Shown: positions 43,476-50,053, counted from the first letter of the stretch. The stretch: DNA of 64,000 nt from Clostridium_AD sp051278035 (GCF_051278035.1 NZ_JBNMNU010000001.1:36090-100089); one strand, 5' to 3'. Notes: a model not told the origin generated them from the letters alone. A program made the numbers and translations.

Positions 43476-43697
43476 ATGGATCAAATAAATCAATTAGGTA
43501 TATTAATGACAGCATTAATAGCACCAATAATAGTATTGTTATTTTTTTACCCTAAAAGAAGAACAGCTTTAAACATATCTTTATTAGGAGCAGTATCATT
43601 TGCTTTAACAGGAGTAATGTTTGGATCAATATTCTTTGTACCAATGATATTATTTTTTATAATGTCAGTAGTATGTAAAGAATCAAAAAGAAATTAA
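43476..43697 (+). CDS. Small two-pass membrane protein
   Basis: 73 aa with hydrophobic segments near residues 8-25 and 33-66 separated by PKRRTALN. No signal peptide cleavage site. Possibly a host-takeover or superinfection-related membrane protein; this is speculation. Confidence 0.65.
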   Translation: MDQINQLGILMTALIAPIIVLLFFYPKRRTALNISLLGAVSFALTGVMFGSIFFVPMILFFIMSVVCKESKRN

Positions 43698-43703
43698 CAA
43701 CAA

Positions 43704-44012
43704 AAAGTCATCAGCCCTATGATAATACTAGTGAAATAGTATTTGGTTCTACGTTAAATGATGTCTACACTAAATGGTAGTTAATAGTGTATTTTTAAAA
43801 ATTAAACTCTTTGAATTAAAGATAAACAATAGTAACTAGCATTGGTGAGTTAGATTCTGCCACCTATAAAGGAGTGTGTACACTAGAGCTATTAAACTGT
43901 ATCAGCAGTTGTGTTTATTGTAGATGTATGAACCTGTGAATATAAAAATAATGGAATTCACGTAGTTTGGCTATCCATATATCCCATAACTGAAATTTGG
44001 GTCAAAGAGTTT
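43704..44012 (+). ncRNA. Structured RNA: two hairpins plus 11-bp closed domain
   Basis: AATACTA/TAGTATT (43724-43743) and TACACTA/TAGTGTA (43766-43791) are perfect 7-bp hairpins. AAACTCTTTGA (43804-43814) pairs perfectly with TCAAAGAGTTT (44002-44012), closing about 187 nt that contain GTGAAT/ATTCAC and AGTG/CACT hairpins. No ORF on either strand. Confidence 0.6.
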
Positions 44013-44042
44013 TTATTAATAACTAAAAAATTATAAATTAAT

Positions 44043-44178
44043 GTTGTTGAACTAAAAATAGTTTACACTGTCTGTATAAATTAACATAATAGGTATTGAA
44101 GGGAAAAGACAAACTTAACTTCTATTAATGTAAGGATACTGATACAACCTATGGTGCAGTAATATTTATACCAACAAC
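44043..44178 (+). ncRNA. Closed RNA domain, GTTGTTG stem
   Basis: GTTGTTG (44043-44049) pairs with CAACAAC (44172-44178). Inside: AACTA/TAGTT hairpin, and an ACATAATAG/CTATTAATGT stem-loop carrying GAAG/CTTC. The string TTAACATAATAGG then GAAGGGAAA and CTTAACT resembles, in order and spacing, part of 23S domain II (helix 33-35 region of E. coli). The resemblance is suggestive only. Confidence 0.5.
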
Positions 44179-44189
44179 CTTATTAAATT

Positions 44190-44314
44190 AATGTAAATAA
44201 ACCAAAAAAGCCTTACTTAGTATACTAGAAAATTGTGAACAATAGTAGCAAATTTTCATATATTGTATTTTATAAGAGATAACGACTGAAGCGACACAGA
44301 AGTTTATTTACATT
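44190..44314 (+). ncRNA. Closed RNA domain, perfect 13-bp stem
   Basis: AATGTAAATAAAC (44190-44202) pairs perfectly with GTTTATTTACATT (44302-44314). The interior has GAAAATT/AATTTTC and the strings GTAGCAAATT and TAACGACT. No ORF. This is one of the strongest single inverted repeats in the window. Confidence 0.65.
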
Positions 44315-44319
44315 TTAAA

Positions 44320-44637
44320 TCCTGAAAAATGGTGGGGAAAGCTGAACTCCCTTAAATAAATAGAAAGCTAGATCTACATAAAAGTACAGAGAAAATAGTA
44401 CGCATTATCCTTAGGAGGTGTTCTGATGTAGAAGGATTAACAAACAGTATGTAACCGCAGTAAGGTGTTAAACGGTTCACTCGCCGTAAGACTTACAATA
44501 ACAAAAAAGAGTGTGCAGATATTTGTACAACAGCATTTAGAGATGGTAATATCACCTGCTCTATTTTTAATTAGATATAATACAAAGTAATCTACGAGTA
44601 AACTAAAATTATTCGTGAAAATGATTATATATCTAAT
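44320..44637 (+). ncRNA. Structured RNA block with serial hairpins
   Basis: Hairpins in order: GGG/CCC inside TTTAA/TTAAA near 44314-44360, ATCCTT/AAGGAT (44407-44437), GTAAG-ACGG/CCGT-CTTAC (44460-44496), GGTGATAT-type pairing near 44545, and ATTAGATATA/TATATCTAAT (44570-44637, 10 bp perfect). No ORF. Confidence 0.5.
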
Positions 44638-44638
44638 C

Positions 44639-44710
44639 ATTATTTTCTATCAGTAGTGTATAAGACAGATGCTTTAAATAAAACTATTCTAAAAGCTAAT
44701 AGAAAATAAT
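44639..44710 (+). ncRNA. Closed RNA domain, perfect 12-bp stem
   Basis: ATTATTTTCTAT (44639-44650) pairs perfectly with ATAGAAAATAAT (44699-44710). It ends 27 nt before the start of the 155 aa gene and directly follows the previous domain. Confidence 0.6.
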
Positions 44711-44737
44711 ATTAACATTAATTTATAAATTTAAACA

Positions 44738-45205
44738 ATGAAAAATAAAATTACTGAAGAAATTCAACAAAGTATTGAAAAGAATTTACCTCAACAAGTA
44801 GGTGTAATATTACAAAAAAGACTGAAAAAAGCTGATGAAACAGAAGAAGCTTACAATTTATTACAAACAAAGTATTCTCAAAAGTGTACAGAATTTTCTA
44901 CATCTCAAATAAAAGTAGGAGAGCTTCAAAGCCAATTACGTACCCATAAAAGTATAACTTTAAGAGAAAATGAAGTTAGAGAAAAAGAAATAGTTATGGA
45001 AGTTAATATTCTTAAATATAAATTAGAAGCTGAAACTGATAAAACTAAACATTCTAGAGAATTAGTAATGGGATTAGTTAGAAATACAACTTACAAAAAA
45101 GATGTATTTGCAAACCAAAATACTATGGGACAGTCAACTCCCGATGGTTATGTAGATCCTATTTCATCAACTTCTTCTAACAATGAAATTATTACAGAAG
45201 AATAA
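44738..45205 (+). CDS. Coiled-coil protein, 155 aa
   Basis: MKNKITEEIQQSIEKNLPQQ then a long coiled coil (residues 30-125) with Leu at heptad positions and a Thr/Ser-rich polar tail. It may oligomerise or act as an adaptor. Function unknown. Confidence 0.7.
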   Translation: MKNKITEEIQQSIEKNLPQQVGVILQKRLKKADETEEAYNLLQTKYSQKCTEFSTSQIKVGELQSQLRTHKSITLRENEVREKEIVMEVNILKYKLEAETDKTKHSRELVMGLVRNTTYKKDVFANQNTMGQSTPDGYVDPISSTSSNNEIITEE

Positions 45206-45231
45206 ATTAAACCTTTAAAATATAAACAATA

Positions 45232-45372
45232 ATGAGAAAGCAAAGAGTATTATCGGCACCTGCAAAAGTATTGGTAGGAAGTTACAAAACTAAGTCAGGT
45301 CAAACAAAAAACAGATACAAAGCTAATCCTGTTAAAGTAAAACAATTACAAGAAATAAGACATATTAAGTAA
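45232..45372 (+). CDS. Small basic protein, 46 aa
   Basis: A very basic peptide starting MRKQRVLSAPAKVLVGSYKT and ending EIRHIK, with about one third Lys/Arg and no acidic cluster. It lies 26 nt after the coiled-coil gene and ends directly before the rRNA-like RNA domains. Its charge suits RNA binding, which is only an inference. Confidence 0.55.
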   Translation: MRKQRVLSAPAKVLVGSYKTKSGQTKNRYKANPVKVKQLQEIRHIK

Positions 45373-45375
45373 TTT

Positions 45376-45456
45376 GAATAATTCAAAAATTAGAACAAGT
45401 TGGAAACCTTGACCGCAGAGGGGTGATAGTCCCGTATAAGTAAATTGAAATTATTC
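45376..45456 (+). ncRNA. 23S rRNA-like domain A (helix 19/20 region)
   Basis: GAATAATTC (45376-45384) pairs with GAAATTATTC (45447-45456, one bulge) and closes an 81-nt domain. Positions 45399-45436 read GTTGGAAACC, then GACC, then GGGTGATAGTCCCGTA. This is the conserved bacterial 23S segment near E. coli positions 303-340 (GTCTGGAAAG ... GGGTGACAGCCCCGTA), in the form usual for Bacteroidota (GGGTGATAGTCCCGTA). The 16-nt core is too long to be chance. The closing stem is not part of 23S. Confidence 0.75.
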
Positions 45457-45459
45457 TAA

Positions 45460-45547
45460 TAATATATTAAAAAGCGTGATAAGCTGCGAAAAGCTACGGG
45501 GTAGTGGCACATACGTATTGATCCGTAGATTCTATTTTAATATATTA
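45460..45547 (+). ncRNA. 23S rRNA-like domain B (helices 6-7)
   Basis: TAATATATTAAAA (45460-45472) pairs perfectly with TTTTAATATATTA (45535-45547), closing 88 nt. Positions 45475-45530 carry GATAAGCTGCGAAAAGCT, then ACGGGG, TGGCACA, TTGATCCGTAGAT: nearly identical to 23S rRNA helices 6-7 of flavobacteria (E. coli about 56-113). Order relative to domain A is reversed compared with real 23S. The flanking 23S sequence is absent on both sides, so this is an excised element in a new 13-bp closing stem. Confidence 0.85.
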
Positions 45548-45573
45548 ATAAACAGGTTAAACATTGAAACCTT

Positions 45574-45672
45574 TGTGAATCGCTAGGAGTTGTGTGTTCA
45601 AATCCACTTTATGGTATCTTGGAAAGACTCTTAGTAAGGTAATATAGGATACTCAAAACTACATAATTCACA
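45574..45672 (+). ncRNA. Closed RNA domain, TGTGAAT stem
   Basis: TGTGAAT (45574-45580) pairs with ATTCACA (45666-45672). The interior contains GTATC/GATAC and a GTG-TTCAAAT-CAC loop. The same GTGAAT/ATTCAC closing pair occurs at 53881-53935 and 43935-43960. No ORF. Confidence 0.5.
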
Positions 45673-45693
45673 TAAAGATACTAATCCTGAATT

Positions 45694-45863
45694 GACAGGG
45701 TAACCAGCTCCTTCTTGCTAAGGAGGATCAAAGAAGAACTAATGCGAGTTCACTGGCTAAGTTGGAGTAATCCTAGATGTGTTGTTCCCCTGAGAGCGGA
45801 ATCTTGAAATCAATTAATCTTATGAATTTGTGTATTTAAGACACAAACAGTTAAGACAACACA
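45694..45863 (+). ncRNA. Structured RNA with GTPase-centre-like fold and a closed hairpin domain
   Basis: CCAG (45704-45707) and CTGG (45753-45756) enclose a CTCCTT/AAGGAG hairpin and a second stem GAAC/GTTC with AAAGAA before and TAAT in its loop. This arrangement resembles 23S helices 42-44 (CCAG, hairpin, AAAGAAAGC-GTAAT-AGCTCACTGG). Next, TGTGTTGT (45778-45785) pairs with ACAACACA (45856-45863) around a TTTGTGT/ACACAAA hairpin. The GTPase-centre likeness is tentative. Confidence 0.45.
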
Positions 45864-45866
45864 AAT

Positions 45867-46026
45867 GAGTTCTCAGCAAGTAGTTAATTTTAAGTAAAGT
45901 ATTGGTCAAATGGATATAATTCCGCAAGAAATACTAGTTAACTACGTGACCCTACTCTTATTAGTGAGCATAATTTTATCCGTATGCTTAATGACTCGAC
46001 ACAGCTACAGCTAATAAGAAAGAGGG
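45867..46026 (+). ncRNA. Repeated structured RNA motif, copy A
   Basis: Starts with TCTCAGCAAGTAG (in 45867-45887), whose GTAGTTAA pairs with TTAACTAC (45938-45945); then GTGACCCT leads into an outer helix CCCT..TCTTATTAG/CTAATAAGA..AGGG (45950-45964 with 46011-46026). Inner hairpins are AGTATT/AATACT and AGCATA/TATGCT. The same conserved strings and helices occur at 53944-54100 with different but still complementary outer-helix bases. Confidence 0.75.
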
Positions 46027-46059
46027 TTATAATTATTAATAATACTTAAAACATTCAAA

Positions 46060-46392
46060 TTGAAAATAAACAACAAACAAGTAGCACCTAGTTTAATAAA
46101 TGAAAAGTTCTTAAGTGATATAGTAAATATACCAGAAAATGATGTTCGTAAAATTCACTCATACATTAGAAAACAAATATCACAAAGAGCAAGAGCATTA
46201 GAAAAAACTGGAGACAAAGATTCTTTAAATAGTGCAAGAAGAGAAGCCAAAGCAAGATTTGGTGATGGTTGGAGAGATAGTTTAACTCTTAAAACTATTT
46301 ATACATCTAGAGGTAATACTAAAAGTAAAGGTCAAGATTGGTGTCCTGAAGAAGGAAGAGATTTTGGGTATTCAAATAAGTATTGGAATTAA
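46060..46392 (+). CDS. Unknown 110 aa basic protein, TTG start
   Basis: The frame opens with TTG after the string TTAAAACATTCAAA, a leader also seen before the 41822 gene. Contains IHSYIRKQISQRARALEKTG and LNSARREAKARFGDGWRDSL, a helical basic part that may bind nucleic acid. No family recognised. An ATG start is absent near the N-terminus. Confidence 0.6.
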   Translation: MKINNKQVAPSLINEKFLSDIVNIPENDVRKIHSYIRKQISQRARALEKTGDKDSLNSARREAKARFGDGWRDSLTLKTIYTSRGNTKSKGQDWCPEEGRDFGYSNKYWN

Positions 46393-46404
46393 AATATAAA
46401 CAAA

Positions 46405-46438
46405 AATTACATACACGTCGAGAATATTGTGTGTAATT
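46405..46438 (+). other. Hairpin before the metallophosphoesterase gene
   Basis: AATTACATACAC pairs with GTGTGTAATT (one bulge) across a 12-nt loop, 35 nt upstream of the next gene. Probably a leader or processing hairpin. Confidence 0.4.
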
Positions 46439-46472
46439 ACTAAAGAATATTAACAGTATAAAAACATAAAAA

Positions 46473-47150
46473 ATGAAAATATGGCATATTGGAGACACTC
46501 ATGGTTATCATGAACTATTAAAAGTCCCTGAAAATATAGATACAGTAATACATTCAGGTGATTTTACTAATCATAAAGATGTATATAAAAATGAACCTGA
46601 AGCTATTGATTTTTTAAACTGGTACGCTTCTTTACCTATAAAGAATAAAGTACTTATTGCAGGTAATCACGATGCGTTAGCATTTTATAGAAGAAAAGAA
46701 TTTAAAGATCTTTGTAAAGAATATTCAATAGATTATTTAGAGAATGAATCTGTTGTTATAGATGGTATTAAAATATGGGGTTCTCCTTATACTCCACAAT
46801 TCGGTAATTGGCATTTTATGAAGGATAGAGGTAAATTAGATAAAGTTTGGCAAAGTATACCAGAAGATGCTAGAATAATAGTTGTTCATGGACCACCTAA
46901 AGGTGTAATGGATTTATCTTATGATAGATTTAATAACGCAGAAATGTGTGGATGTAGTGCTCTTAAGAAAAAAATATTACAAATTCAACCTGATTTATTT
47001 TTATCAGGTCATATACATAACAATAAAGATATTATAAATGCTGGTGTATTAAAATTAACTGGTTATAAAACTATTTTTAGTAATGGAAGTGTAGTTACAG
47101 ATGGTAAATTTGGTGAATTAAGCAGTAATGGAAGTATATTAGAAATTTAA
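46473..47150 (+). CDS. Metallophosphoesterase (calcineurin-like)
   Basis: A 225 aa enzyme filling the single-domain fold. All motifs are present: IGDTHGYH (D8, H10), HSGDFTNH, IAGNHDAL, VVHGPP and LSGHIHNN. The family includes 2',3'-cyclic phosphodiesterases and nucleotide phosphatases; the substrate here cannot be read from sequence. Unlike the tail-region paralogue at 6409, motif I is intact. Confidence 0.9.
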   Translation: MKIWHIGDTHGYHELLKVPENIDTVIHSGDFTNHKDVYKNEPEAIDFLNWYASLPIKNKVLIAGNHDALAFYRRKEFKDLCKEYSIDYLENESVVIDGIKIWGSPYTPQFGNWHFMKDRGKLDKVWQSIPEDARIIVVHGPPKGVMDLSYDRFNNAEMCGCSALKKKILQIQPDLFLSGHIHNNKDIINAGVLKLTGYKTIFSNGSVVTDGKFGELSSNGSILEI

Positions 47151-47169
47151 CTTATAAAAAACATAAAAA

Positions 47170-47499
47170 ATGAAAACATTAAAATTTAACCCTAAAAAAT
47201 GGGATTGGTATAAATATTTAGATTCAAGTGAAGCTATTAAACAAAAATATTTTACAGATGCTTTATCAAAATCCTGTGATTGGGTAACATGTGCTTGTGG
47301 TCAATTATGTAATTTACTACCTAAAGATGATTGCAAAGTTCCTAAAGATCATGAATTAGCTAATTTAGGTGTTGATTTTTGTGATTTAATAGAGCTTTGT
47401 GAATGGGAAGAAGCTATAAAAACTTTAGATCAAATAGAAATAAGAACTAAATTTTTACTAGAACAAACTGATTTTAAAGATCCTGAAATAATAAAATAA
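47170..47499 (+). CDS. Unknown 109 aa Cys-containing protein
   Basis: WVTCACGQLCNLLPKDD near residue 40 and more Cys later (FCDLIELCEW) could bind a metal. Similar sequences (CDWVTCACGxxC) recur in phages of diverse hosts without function. Overlaps the next gene by 1 nt. Confidence 0.65.
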   Translation: MKTLKFNPKKWDWYKYLDSSEAIKQKYFTDALSKSCDWVTCACGQLCNLLPKDDCKVPKDHELANLGVDFCDLIELCEWEEAIKTLDQIEIRTKFLLEQTDFKDPEIIK

Positions 47500-48134
47500 T
47501 GAAAAAACCAGTAAAAATAATAAAACTTTTTAAAGAACTAGAAAATGGTAAAGAATCTCATTTATACGCAACTGTATCAAAAGATGTAGAACCTATTAAA
47601 AAAGGTGATTGGGTTATAAATACAGTAAGTAATACTCTTGGTAAAATTTACAGTAAGAAACCAATATCTAAATTCAATAGAGATACTCATAGAAAAATCA
47701 TAGCAACTACTGACCGTAAGCTTACACATCCATCTACAGTGCAATATGGTAATATGACTATGATAGACCATAATGAGGATGGTTCTTATTATCATGCTGT
47801 AGATGTAGAGGTGGAATTTTCTTTAAGTAGAAAAGAACTTATACAAAGAGGTGTGATTATACCACAAATACAACAATTATTCTTAAAAGAATTTGTTGCT
47901 AATCCAGAAGGTAAATATGAGGTTGAATATGAATTAATACATAATGGTTCAGATGAAAGTATAATAGGAGCTGTTTGGGAAGAAAATTATAAACTCAAAC
48001 TAAACAAAGATAATACAGTTAATATTATCGCAGTAGAATCATGTGAGCATCCTTATAAAAAATTACATTGGGTAGATGAGGTTGTTTATTGTAATAAATG
48101 TAATACAACATTGGAAAAAAAATATAAATCATGA
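47499..48134 (+). CDS. Unknown 211 aa protein with C-terminal zinc ribbon
   Basis: Alpha/beta N-terminus (GDWVINTVSNTLGKI) of a type frequent in Bacteroidota phages, and a C-terminal CEHPY then CNKC, likely a zinc ribbon. Coupled to both neighbours by overlaps of 1-4 nt. Function unknown. Confidence 0.6.
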   Translation: MKKPVKIIKLFKELENGKESHLYATVSKDVEPIKKGDWVINTVSNTLGKIYSKKPISKFNRDTHRKIIATTDRKLTHPSTVQYGNMTMIDHNEDGSYYHAVDVEVEFSLSRKELIQRGVIIPQIQQLFLKEFVANPEGKYEVEYELIHNGSDESIIGAVWEENYKLKLNKDNTVNIIAVESCEHPYKKLHWVDEVVYCNKCNTTLEKKYKS

Positions 48135-48568
48135 GATTAGTATCAGAAATAAAACTAGTATTAGATCATTTATATGGTTTTAATATAATGTCAAAAAGTA
48201 AAAAAAGAAAATACTCATATGCTAGAAAAACATTTGCGGTATTAGCTAGTAATTACGGACACACTAATGGTATAATAGCGGAAAGTTATAGTCAACTTAC
48301 GCATGATATAGTTATATATGGTCATAAGACTTTTAACAACATAAAAAAAATAGATTTAGAAAATTACAATAAATGTATTGATAGATTAAGTCTTGATGTT
48401 AAAAAAATTGATAATTTAAAATCATTAAGTGATAATGAAGAAGCAGATGAAATGCATAAGGTATTAAAAGGATTAGGTAGAAGAGATTTAATGTATTTTA
48501 AATCAAAAGTATTTAAACCATTCATTAAAAAACTTGAATTAGAGGCTTCAATTCAGGAAATGAAATAA
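48131..48568 (+). CDS. Unknown 145 aa helical protein, phage-replication-region type
   Basis: KKRKYSYARKTFAVLASNYG followed by helices resembles a helix-turn-helix of the DnaA C-terminal kind (SQLTHDIVIYGHKTFNNIKK). Such sequences (RKxFxxLA ... VxYxxKxxxN) occur in small phage DNA-binding proteins. A DNA-binding role is inferred. Confidence 0.55.
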   Translation: MRLVSEIKLVLDHLYGFNIMSKSKKRKYSYARKTFAVLASNYGHTNGIIAESYSQLTHDIVIYGHKTFNNIKKIDLENYNKCIDRLSLDVKKIDNLKSLSDNEEADEMHKVLKGLGRRDLMYFKSKVFKPFIKKLELEASIQEMK

Positions 48569-48620
48569 AAAATCCTTTTCAACGGCATCATTATGAATCT
48601 TAACAAATAAATTAACAAAT

Positions 48621-48755
48621 AATACAGAGTGCCTGATACGTCATTTTCAGCTGAATGAAAAAACAAGAATTTTTAGACGTTGTTATTGTACTACTTGCGA
48701 GTAGTATGAGTGAAAGCAGGTAATGGTCAGTGCTAATACAATTCAGCTCTGTATT
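48621..48755 (+). ncRNA. Closed RNA domain with nested stems
   Basis: AATACAGAG (48621-48629) pairs with CTCTGTATT (48747-48755) and AGCTGAAT (48649-48656) with ATTCAGCT (48741-48748). A perfect hairpin ACTACT-TGCG-AGTAGT lies at 48690-48705. No ORF. Ends 18 nt before a small membrane-protein ORF. Confidence 0.6.
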
Positions 48756-48773
48756 TATTAAAAAATAGAATCA

Positions 48774-48902
48774 ATGAATAAGATTAAAAAACAAATGCTT
48801 AATAATTTTATTTTAGTATTACTATGCATTGTGTTTATATTCATATGTAATTTAATGAAAATAAATTTAAGCAGTATTATTAAAAACATACTTTGGGGAT
48901 AA
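48774..48902 (+). CDS. Small membrane protein, 42 aa
   Basis: MNKIKKQMLNNFILVLLCIV and a continuing hydrophobic stretch (residues 11-27), then a basic/amphipathic end. It lies between two structured RNA domains. Function unknown. Confidence 0.5.
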   Translation: MNKIKKQMLNNFILVLLCIVFIFICNLMKINLSSIIKNILWG

Positions 48903-48949
48903 ATAAATTATTAATCAAAAGCAAAAGGAACAGGTGAACCCTGACCAAG

Positions 48950-49078
48950 AATAAGTAGCATAACTAGCAAATTTTAGTGGTTAAAGAATGAGTTCTGCAA
49001 TAAACCCCTGCGAAATCCATGTTTTATTAGTTATTCTACATGTCAGGTTATCACAAAATAAAATTTGTGCTACTTATT
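48950..49078 (+). ncRNA. Closed RNA domain, perfect 11-bp stem
   Basis: AATAAGTAGCA (48950-48960) pairs with TGCTACTTATT (49068-49078). It is preceded by a CAGG/CCTG hairpin (48931-48943). The interior has short hairpins only. No ORF. Confidence 0.6.
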
Positions 49079-49099
49079 TTAAAGATTTAGAAGAAAAGA

Positions 49100-49199
49100 G
49101 TGGTTCGATTCCATGAATATTATTGTAGGGAGGTGTCGATTACTCCGTCAGGCGAAACAGGTAGTGTAGTTCCCGAATTTGGTGGGCTGCAATAATATT
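49100..49199 (+). ncRNA. T-arm-like hairpin plus 13-bp closed domain
   Basis: GTGG-TTCGATT-CCAT (49100-49114) is a textbook tRNA T-arm without the rest of a tRNA. It is followed at once by AATATTATTGTAG (49116-49128) pairing with CTGCAATAATATT (49187-49199, one G-T pair). The interior is GC-richer and holds GGAG/CTCC and CCC/GGG hairpins. No known riboswitch class was recognised. Confidence 0.6.
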
Positions 49200-49217
49200 A
49201 ATTTTAAATTAAATCAA

Positions 49218-49784
49218 ATGAAATCAAAATACATTGAAGGAACTAATAAACAATACTCTATTAGAGAAGATGGAAAAATAATTAGAAATTATAAATGGTT
49301 AGGAAGAAAAGAATATGGACATCAAGAATTTAAAAATGTAATAATTCCTTATAAAAAAGCTCCAAAAAGAAAAAACTCTAAATGTGTTATTGTCCGTTCA
49401 AACGGAAAAACATTTAACTTTTATTCTAATTCATTATTATCAAAATACTTTGGATTCATTATATGTCCAAGTTGTAAAAATAAAATAGATACTGACACAC
49501 ATTTAAGAAAATGTAAAGTATGTATTGAAAATAATGAGTATAAATCTAGAATAAATTGGAGAAGTAAAAATAAATATATAATTTTAAAAAGTCAAAGAAA
49601 ACATTATTTAAGCAATATAGATTACTATCGTAATAAAGGAAACAAAAGAACAGAAAAATTACACGATAACTATATAGCAAGTAAATTAAAAATTAAAAGT
49701 AAATACTTAGAAAAAGATTTAAAAGAATTAAAAAAAAATCAATTATTACTACATAGAGAACTTAAAAAACAAGAAAAATTATGA
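49218..49784 (+). CDS. HNH-endonuclease-like protein with zinc fingers
   Basis: 188 aa from the ATG at 49218; a frame extends 13 codons upstream into the structured RNA, which is unlikely to be coding. The N-terminus (YSIREDGKIIRNYKWLGRK) has the NUMOD/homing-endonuclease look; CPSCKNKID with CKVC forms a zinc finger. The basic C-terminal part ending with a Leu/Lys helix (LEKDLKELKKNQLLLHRELK) is typical of free-standing phage HNH proteins. A catalytic HNH triad is not obvious. Confidence 0.5.
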   Translation: MKSKYIEGTNKQYSIREDGKIIRNYKWLGRKEYGHQEFKNVIIPYKKAPKRKNSKCVIVRSNGKTFNFYSNSLLSKYFGFIICPSCKNKIDTDTHLRKCKVCIENNEYKSRINWRSKNKYIILKSQRKHYLSNIDYYRNKGNKRTEKLHDNYIASKLKIKSKYLEKDLKELKKNQLLLHRELKKQEKL

Positions 49785-50053
49785 TACCAATTAACAAACA
49801 GATGAAAATCATGAATACTCTTTCATCAGGCTTAACTCAAGATGTACTTGATTTAAGATCAGGTAAATTAAATGAAAAGAAAGCTAATGAGATATCAAAA
49901 CTAGCTGGAAAAGCTATAAAATCTATTGCTGAAGGAGTGATGTTAGCAAATCATCAAGAAATACAAAGAGATAAAATTAAAGCAAGAAATTTAAGAACAG
50001 GTGCTATTAATAAAAACACTAATTTTAAACTTAAAAAGTTAAATAAAATATAA
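49781..50053 (+). CDS. Unknown 90 aa helical protein
   Basis: Starts with a 4-nt overlap of the HNH-like gene. Helical, with KLAGKAIKSIAEGVMLANHQ near the middle, a pattern seen in small phage proteins of unknown function. Basic C-terminus. It is followed by a 143-nt gap with small palindromes (ACACTTATAAGTGT near 50110; ATGTAT/ATACAT near 50130-50152) before the MoxR-type gene. Confidence 0.6.
   Translation: MIPINKQMKIMNTLSSGLTQDVLDLRSGKLNEKKANEISKLAGKAIKSIAEGVMLANHQEIQRDKIKARNLRTGAINKNTNFKLKKLNKI

Noticed and set aside
44394..44440. AGGAGGTG near 44413 resembles a Shine-Dalgarno site
   Set aside because: No ORF follows; the string sits inside an ATCCTT/AAGGAT hairpin, and genes in this phage lack Shine-Dalgarno sites.
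45577..45625. GAATCGCTAG followed by a GTG/CAC hairpin resembles the 16S helix 43 region
   Set aside because: A 10-mer match is expected by chance between this much non-coding sequence and rRNA; the string is part of a local closing stem and what follows does not match 16S.
40314..46059. Regularly spaced repeats considered as a CRISPR array
   Set aside because: The repeats differ from each other, lack constant repeat units and spacers, and no cas genes are present.
49030..49200. T-loop TTCGATT suggested a tRNA or tmRNA gene
   Set aside because: No acceptor, D-arm or anticodon arm can be paired around it, and there is no tag-peptide reading frame.
48569..49217. HNH-like gene next to structured RNA suggested a group I intron or an OMEGA/HEARO element
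   Set aside because: No P7/P3 core, no split gene on either side and no RuvC/HNH nuclease of the IscB type could be seen.
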